From: Thermoplasmata archaeon
GTDB taxonomy: Archaea > Thermoplasmatota > Thermoplasmata > Lutacidiplasmatales > SKW197
Direction of reading: 5' to 3'
DNA length: 64,000 nt
Assembly: GCA_038874435.1 (NCBI GenBank)
Contig: JAVZCK010000001.1
Span: 1-64,000 of the forward strand
The position numbers were made by a program, and so were the translations under genes. Position 1 is the stretch's first letter. Each line of letters starts with the position of its first letter. Shown piece by piece: positions 59,753 through 64,000 of this stretch. The notes under the pieces were generated by a model. That model was not told where the DNA came from. It did no database searches and saw nothing but the letters and a program-made list of their open reading frames with translations.

Positions 59753-61186
59753 TTGCTCTACACTATATTCAACAATGGATGTGCAGAAGGTCTGAGAAAA
59801 TTCTATCTCAGGGCGAAAGAACACCCATTTATGGTGGGCTGGTTTTTTGTGCTGATTCTTGCTGGGGAATGGATGGTAATTCAGATTGTTTCGCTTTCTA
59901 CAATTCTGAAGCTTGACACCATTGTATCTTTTTCCTATCAGGATGTGCTCTTTTTTGCTTTTTTCCTTTTCACTGGAATTGCTTACTCAACCTCGTTGAA
60001 CCATTTTGTGAAGGAGAGAAAGCTTGTCTGGTATTTTTCTCAGCCAGTTGAAACATGGCATGTGTTCGCAGGCACATGGCTTCTGACCTTCTGGCTCATA
60101 GAGGGTGTGATTGCAATTGCGCTCTCAACGATGGTGGGAATGGTGATGCTTCTGCAAGCACCTCTCGCCATCCCATTTGACTTTGGATGGAAGCTTGTTT
60201 CAGTTGGAGCCATAGGAAGTTTGTGCGGATTTGCAGTTGGAATTTTCATGTTTGTCAAGCCCCTCAAGAAAAAAATTCTTTGTCTCTATCTTTTCTCAAT
60301 GAGTTATGTCGGCGTATGGTATGCACTTGAAAACTCTCTTCTTTTTGTTCCTGTAATAGCGTATGCTTGCTTTCTTTTGTATCTGGCTTACAAAATTGGT
60401 CTAGTGGCATGGAACAATGGAATTGTGCTGGAGAGAACACCAAAAAAGACCCAAATAAAGCTACCTGTCTTTTTGAAAGAAGAACACCTGAGGAAACTGG
60501 CTCAAGCAGAATGGCTCTACATAGTTCGCAACAGCGAGCACATCAGCATTCCGCTCGTGATTGTATTTGCATTTGTTGGGCAAATTCTTGCCCTCCGTGT
60601 GCTTCCGTCAGAGACCCTCACAGGTTTCACTGCAAGATACACTTATGCAGCGGTTGCTGGCACTGCCCTATTCGTTGCCTCAGCCCTGCTTTCTGTAATC
60701 AGTGCCCTGAGTGTGGTTGGAAAGGATGGCAAAGCATACTGGGTTCTCAAGACCGCACCCGTGAGTGGAGAGCGAATAATGGTGGCAAAAACCTACTGGG
60801 TTCTCTTTACCTGTCTGATTGGCTTGCCTATTGTGCTTCTTGCATTACCGCTCTACATTTTCAGGAAAATTCCATTAGTGTTGTTTGTGATTGCTTCAGG
60901 TGTTGCCAGTGCTTTTATTTCCACTGCTGCGGGAACATGGGGGGCTGCAAGGTACCCTGATTTTTCTGCCTGGCATCGTGGCTCAACAGACATCATTACC
61001 ACATACAATGTGCTGATTCTCTCTCTTGTGCTAAACGCACTTTTTCTGGGAATCCCACTCCAAATTTACTTCCATGATAAGGTGCTCGGCATCCTGGCTG
61101 CGATTTTCTCTGCAGATATGGGTGCTTTAGCTTATGTGCTTGCCTGTAAATCCGGAGGAAGAGAGTATGAGAGGATTGAGAAATAG
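59753..61186 (+). CDS. ABC-2-type transporter permease
   Basis: 477 residues with about twelve hydrophobic helices in two halves and a soluble loop (about 225-255, VLERTPKKTQIKLPVFLKEE). The start is TTG 59753, six bases after the ATPase stop; an ATG at 59746 is in another frame. As a large fused permease it probably provides both membrane halves. The export substrate is unknown. Confidence 0.85.
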   Translation: MLYTIFNNGCAEGLRKFYLRAKEHPFMVGWFFVLILAGEWMVIQIVSLSTILKLDTIVSFSYQDVLFFAFFLFTGIAYSTSLNHFVKERKLVWYFSQPVETWHVFAGTWLLTFWLIEGVIAIALSTMVGMVMLLQAPLAIPFDFGWKLVSVGAIGSLCGFAVGIFMFVKPLKKKILCLYLFSMSYVGVWYALENSLLFVPVIAYACFLLYLAYKIGLVAWNNGIVLERTPKKTQIKLPVFLKEEHLRKLAQAEWLYIVRNSEHISIPLVIVFAFVGQILALRVLPSETLTGFTARYTYAAVAGTALFVASALLSVISALSVVGKDGKAYWVLKTAPVSGERIMVAKTYWVLFTCLIGLPIVLLALPLYIFRKIPLVLFVIASGVASAFISTAAGTWGAARYPDFSAWHRGSTDIITTYNVLILSLVLNALFLGIPLQIYFHDKVLGILAAIFSADMGALAYVLACKSGGREYERIEK

Positions 61187-61188
61187 AG

Positions 61189-61262
61189 TGCGGGTGCCGG
61201 GATTTGAACCCGGGTTACAAGCTTGGCAAGCTTGAGTGATAGCCAGACTACACTACACCCGC
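61189..61262 (-). tRNA. tRNA-Gly (GCC)
   Basis: The minus strand has acceptor GCGGGTG/CACCCGC, T-arm GGGTTCAAATCCC and an anticodon arm CAAGC/GCTTG enclosing TTGCCAA, giving anticodon GCC. Discriminator A; no CCA and no intron. A TATA-like ATATATATT at about 61289-61298 predicts a start near 61265. Confidence 0.95.
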
Positions 61263-61321
61263 AGTGCAAACGGGAAATACCAAGATGGAATATATATCTT
61301 TCTTTTGACTAGGAACTGAAA

Positions 61322-61332
61322 CAATTTTATAT
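61322..61332 (+). promoter_or_regulatory. TATA-like promoter of tRNA-Pro
   Basis: CAATTTTATAT is centred about 30 bases upstream of the tRNA 5' end at 61359. Confidence 0.5.
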
Positions 61333-61358
61333 TCCCAGGGATTTAGGCCATCTGCACA

Positions 61359-61433
61359 GGGGCCGTGGGGTAGCTTGGACTATCCTTCTAGCTTGGGGTG
61401 CTAGAGACTCCAGTTCAAATCTGGACGGCCCCA
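61359..61433 (+). tRNA. tRNA-Pro (GGG)
   Basis: Acceptor GGGGCCG pairs with CGGCCCC, the T arm contains CAGTTCAAATCTG, and the anticodon stem CTAGC/GCTAG encloses TTGGGGT, giving anticodon GGG. Discriminator A at 61433; CCA is not encoded. The translin gene begins 38 bases later on the same strand. Confidence 0.95.
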
Positions 61434-61450
61434 TAGAAGTGTTTATTATG

Positions 61451-61472
61451 TGGTTAGGAATGCTCCTAACCA
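61451..61472 (+). repeat. 9-bp perfect hairpin at the translin start codon
   Basis: TGGTTAGGA and TCCTAACCA with a 4-base loop form a perfect stem whose last base is the A of the translin ATG. It sits 18 bases after the tRNA-Pro 3' end. It could be a tRNA-processing or translation-control element. Confidence 0.5.
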
Positions 61473-62062
61473 TGCCCAATCTTAATTTGCATGAAATGAT
61501 AAGTCAGGCCGTTGCTGAACTTGACGAGATTGAAGCGGTTAGAGAGATTGCAATAAAGAATGCAAGGACAATCATAAAAGAGTCCAGAAAAATTATTCAG
61601 ATGACGCATCTAGGCAATGATGTGCGTGAGGGACTCAAGAAATTAAGGGAAGAGATGCTGATGATTAGGGGTTTGTGTGAAAAAATAGATGCAAACAAGG
61701 TCTTGCCTGTACTAGAAGATGCATACCAGGAGTTTGGGGAAGTATGCATTTTTCTCGCGGTGTTGAAAGGCGAGCCAATACCCTCTCATAAAGAACTCGG
61801 AATTACACCAGGTGCTTACCTTCTAGCTTGTGGGGATGTAATTGGGGAATTGCGCAGATTCTGTCTCAACTGTTTGAAAAGGGGAGAGGTTGAGAAGGGC
61901 ACAAAAATTCTTGAAATTATGGAGGAATTTTACAGTGAACTTGAAGTGTTAGATTATCCCACTGCAATGGTTCCGCTCAAACACAAGATTGATGTGGCAA
62001 GAGGAATCATAGACAAGACACGAAGCGATGTTGCTTATGCTGTAATGTCTCGCAGAGTTTAG
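61472..62062 (+). CDS. Translin-family protein
   Basis: 196 residues, all-helical, with translin features: AIKNARTIIKESRKIIQMTH, ITPGAYLLACGDVIGELRRF and C-terminal LKHKIDVARGIIDKTRSD. Translin and its partner trax form a barrel that binds single-stranded RNA/DNA; the eukaryotic pair trims pre-tRNA leaders. ATG 61472 fits the family N-terminus; upstream GTG and ATG codons fall within the hairpin. It lies directly after tRNA-Pro and overlaps the ppdK stop by 4 bases. Confidence 0.88.
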   Translation: MPNLNLHEMISQAVAELDEIEAVREIAIKNARTIIKESRKIIQMTHLGNDVREGLKKLREEMLMIRGLCEKIDANKVLPVLEDAYQEFGEVCIFLAVLKGEPIPSHKELGITPGAYLLACGDVIGELRRFCLNCLKRGEVEKGTKILEIMEEFYSELEVLDYPTAMVPLKHKIDVARGIIDKTRSDVAYAVMSRRV

Positions 62063-64000
62063 GGTTCCTTTTTTAGTGTTCCCATCTTCTCTTTTATTGC
62101 CGCCTGGGCAGCAGCGACCCTTGCAATTGGAATTCTGTAGGGCGAGCAACTTACATAGTCCACGCCAATGGAATGACAGAACTCTATTGAACGAGGTTCG
62201 CCTCCATGTTCACCACAAATTCCAACCTTCAGGTCAGGTCGTGTCTTTCTACCCCACTCTATGGTAATCATCATTAATCTGCCCACACCTTTCACATCTA
62301 AAATCTCAAATGGGTTATCCTGGAGAATCTTCTTTTCGTTGTATAGGGGAAGGAACTTGTTCTCTGCATCCTCTCTTGAGAAACTGAAGGTTGCCTGTGT
62401 CAAGTCATTTGTGCCAAAGCTGAAGAACTCTGCATATTCCGAGAGTTTTCCAGCACGCATGCAAGCCCTCACAACTTCAATCATTGTCCCGAATTTGTAT
62501 GGCACTTTTATCCCATACTTCTCTTCAACCTCTCTGTGCACCTTCTTTAGAATGTCATGCACCCATTTCAACTCCTGAGCCGTGCACACCTGCGGCACCA
62601 TGATCTCTGCATTTACCTGATTACCTTGTTTAAGCAACTCTGCTACCGCCTCAAGAATTGCTCTGATTTGCATCTCGTAAATCTCTGGATAAGTAATACC
62701 CACACGCACACCTCTATGTCCAAGCATTGGATTTACTTCAGCCAAATTCTTCACTTTTCTCAGCACGTTTTCTTTAAGACGGAGAAGGTCTTCATCAACT
62801 CTTTGCTCTCCTAACTTCATCAATTCGGCAGAAACTTTCTCAACTGGCTCTAGATACATATGAAGTTTTGGGTCCATGAGCTTAATCGTTTCTGGCAGTT
62901 CATGCATTGCTTCTACAATTTTTCTGAAGTTCTTTAGGCGCTCGATTTCAGTCATCAGTTCTTCCTGGGACGGCAGGAATTCGTGGAGGGGTGGGTCAAG
63001 AAGTCGAATTGTGACTGGTTTTTCCTTCATCACCTTGAAAATTTCAATGAAGTCCTGTTTCTGGAATGGCAAGAGTTTATCAAGGCATTTCTTCCGCTCC
63101 TCGTATGTCTCTGCAAGAATCATTTCCTGGACTATTGGAAGGCGGTTGGTTTCGTTGAACATTCTTTCAGTTCTGCATAGCCCTATCCCTTCAGCACCGA
63201 ATGAAATCGCAAGTGCTGCCTCCTTAGGTGTGTTCGCATTTGCTCTCACGCCTAGTTTTCTTATTTCGTCTGCCCAGGCAAGAATGGTTTTGAATTCTTC
63301 ACTGATTTCCGGCTCAATTTTCGGTACATCTCCCAACCAAACTCTGCCAGATGTGCCATCGATTGTGACAATGTCCCCCTCACTTATCTTTATGTTTCCC
63401 ACAGTTGCAACCCTCGCTCTGGAATCAATTTTAATATCCTCACATCCAGTTACGCAGGGTTTTCCCATCCCTCTTGCGACCACAGCAGCATGGCTTGTTT
63501 TACCACCTTTGCTCGTAAGAATTCCTTGAGCTGCGAAGAAGCCATGAATGTCTTCTGGCTTCGTCTCCTCACGAAGCAAAATGACTTTCCAGCCAAGTCG
63601 GCCTCTCCGCTCTGCTTCATCAGCGTCAAAAATAACACTACCAGATGCTGCACCAGGTGAAGCTGGGATTCCCACCGCGATCGGTTTACCAGTGTACTTT
63701 GGATCAACCCTTCTATGCATCAATTGGTCAAGTTCAGAAGGATTTATTCGGAGCAAGGCCTCCTCTTTGGTGATTACCCCTTCTTTAACAAAATCCACAG
63801 CAGTTTTCACACGGGCCGCAGCATTCATCTTTCCATTTCTGGTTTGAAGCATGTAGAGTTTTCCTTTCTCAATTGTGAATTCCAGGTCCTGAACTTCTTT
63901 AAAGTGCTTTTCCAGCTTAGCTCTAACTTCCAGAAGTTGCTGATACACTGTGGGCATTTCCTCTTTGAGTTCCGCAATTGGCTTAGGTGTCCTTATCCCA
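62059..64000 (-). CDS. ppdK: Pyruvate, phosphate dikinase (C-terminal part)
   Basis: The open frame runs off the right edge, leaving about 646 C-terminal residues. The swivelling His domain has GGKTSHAAVVARGMGKPCVTG, and the PEP/pyruvate barrel has FGAEGIGLCRTERMF and the final GICGEHGGEPRSIEF. PPDK interconverts pyruvate plus ATP and Pi with PEP, AMP and PPi, linking gluconeogenesis and fermentation. The N-terminal ATP-grasp half is outside the window. Confidence 0.95.
   Translation of the reverse strand, partial: GIRTPKPIAELKEEMPTVYQQLLEVRAKLEKHFKEVQDLEFTIEKGKLYMLQTRNGKMNAAARVKTAVDFVKEGVITKEEALLRINPSELDQLMHRRVDPKYTGKPIAVGIPASPGAASGSVIFDADEAERRGRLGWKVILLREETKPEDIHGFFAAQGILTSKGGKTSHAAVVARGMGKPCVTGCEDIKIDSRARVATVGNIKISEGDIVTIDGTSGRVWLGDVPKIEPEISEEFKTILAWADEIRKLGVRANANTPKEAALAISFGAEGIGLCRTERMFNETNRLPIVQEMILAETYEERKKCLDKLLPFQKQDFIEIFKVMKEKPVTIRLLDPPLHEFLPSQEELMTEIERLKNFRKIVEAMHELPETIKLMDPKLHMYLEPVEKVSAELMKLGEQRVDEDLLRLKENVLRKVKNLAEVNPMLGHRGVRVGITYPEIYEMQIRAILEAVAELLKQGNQVNAEIMVPQVCTAQELKWVHDILKKVHREVEEKYGIKVPYKFGTMIEVVRACMRAGKLSEYAEFFSFGTNDLTQATFSFSREDAENKFLPLYNEKKILQDNPFEILDVKGVGRLMMITIEWGRKTRPDLKVGICGEHGGEPRSIEFCHSIGVDYVSCSPYRIPIARVAAAQAAIKEKMGTLKKEP

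Overview
This window is chromosomal DNA from an archaeon of the Euryarchaeota, most likely the Thermoplasmata lineage. That placement is an inference from gene content; no marker phylogeny was run. Archaeal signatures seen directly include CDP-archaeol synthase, an archaetidylserine synthase/decarboxylase pair, a myo-inositol-type CDP-alcohol phosphotransferase, SRP19, ribosomal protein S8e, RNase P RNA with Pop5, a GINS subunit, a Hel308-type helicase, Pth2, MptD and ADP-forming acetyl-CoA synthetase. Many genes have a TATA-like box about 25-30 bases before the start codon, so leaderless mRNAs look common. No CRISPR array, insertion sequence, rRNA or phage block was seen.

Layout. 1-6.4 kb: a partial 7TM sensor protein, a PLD-family nuclease, ileS, then an asd-pssA-mptD operon for lipid head groups and pterin. 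6.4-12 kb: three small membrane-anchored proteins, two of them pilin-like, behind a very large two-ended membrane protein with a cytoplasmic helix-hairpin-helix head. 12.1-15.7 kb: AK6-type kinase, lipid synthase and membrane protein on one strand, facing GPN GTPase, SRP19 and S8e. 15.7-19 kb: a hairpin-rich spacer, a Ras-like GTPase paired with a V4R-like/DUF835 protein, and formate-tetrahydrofolate ligase. 19-23.3 kb: RNase P RNA (not an ORF), a PRC-barrel/coiled-coil/zinc-ribbon protein that resembles CdvA in layout, a 36-residue membrane microprotein, SCP2, RNase HII, Pop5 and FtsZ.

23.5-31.5 kb: M20 peptidase, CoaBC, a Cys-rich microprotein with a tandem-repeat operator candidate, tRNA-Arg, MarC, a four-PPC-domain secreted protein and the two glycine decarboxylase subunits. 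31.5-46 kb: NosD-like beta-helix surface protein, Hel308, two-subunit fumarase, an AAA/TPR protein, an MBL hydrolase, CarS, Pth2, MoeA and topoisomerase I. 46-57 kb: GINS, PAC2, ArsC, NOG1-like GTPase, phosphoglycolate phosphatase, phosphoribosyltransferase, radical SAM, a 1065-residue wHTH-DUF835-STAND-TPR protein and acetyl-CoA synthetase alpha/beta. 57-64 kb: a zinc-ribbon surface protein in an operon with an ABC-2 exporter, tRNA-Gly, tRNA-Pro, translin and the C-terminal part of pyruvate phosphate dikinase.

Taken together the metabolism looks fermentative: ADP-forming acetyl-CoA synthetase, PPDK, fumarase and glycine decarboxylase with a folate-type C1 ligase. The most interesting material is in the accessory membrane proteins. 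The proteins at 7.9-12 kb and 57-59 kb share a homologous ectodomain but carry different cytoplasmic nucleic-acid-type heads. A second theme is a signalling set that shares DUF835 domains.
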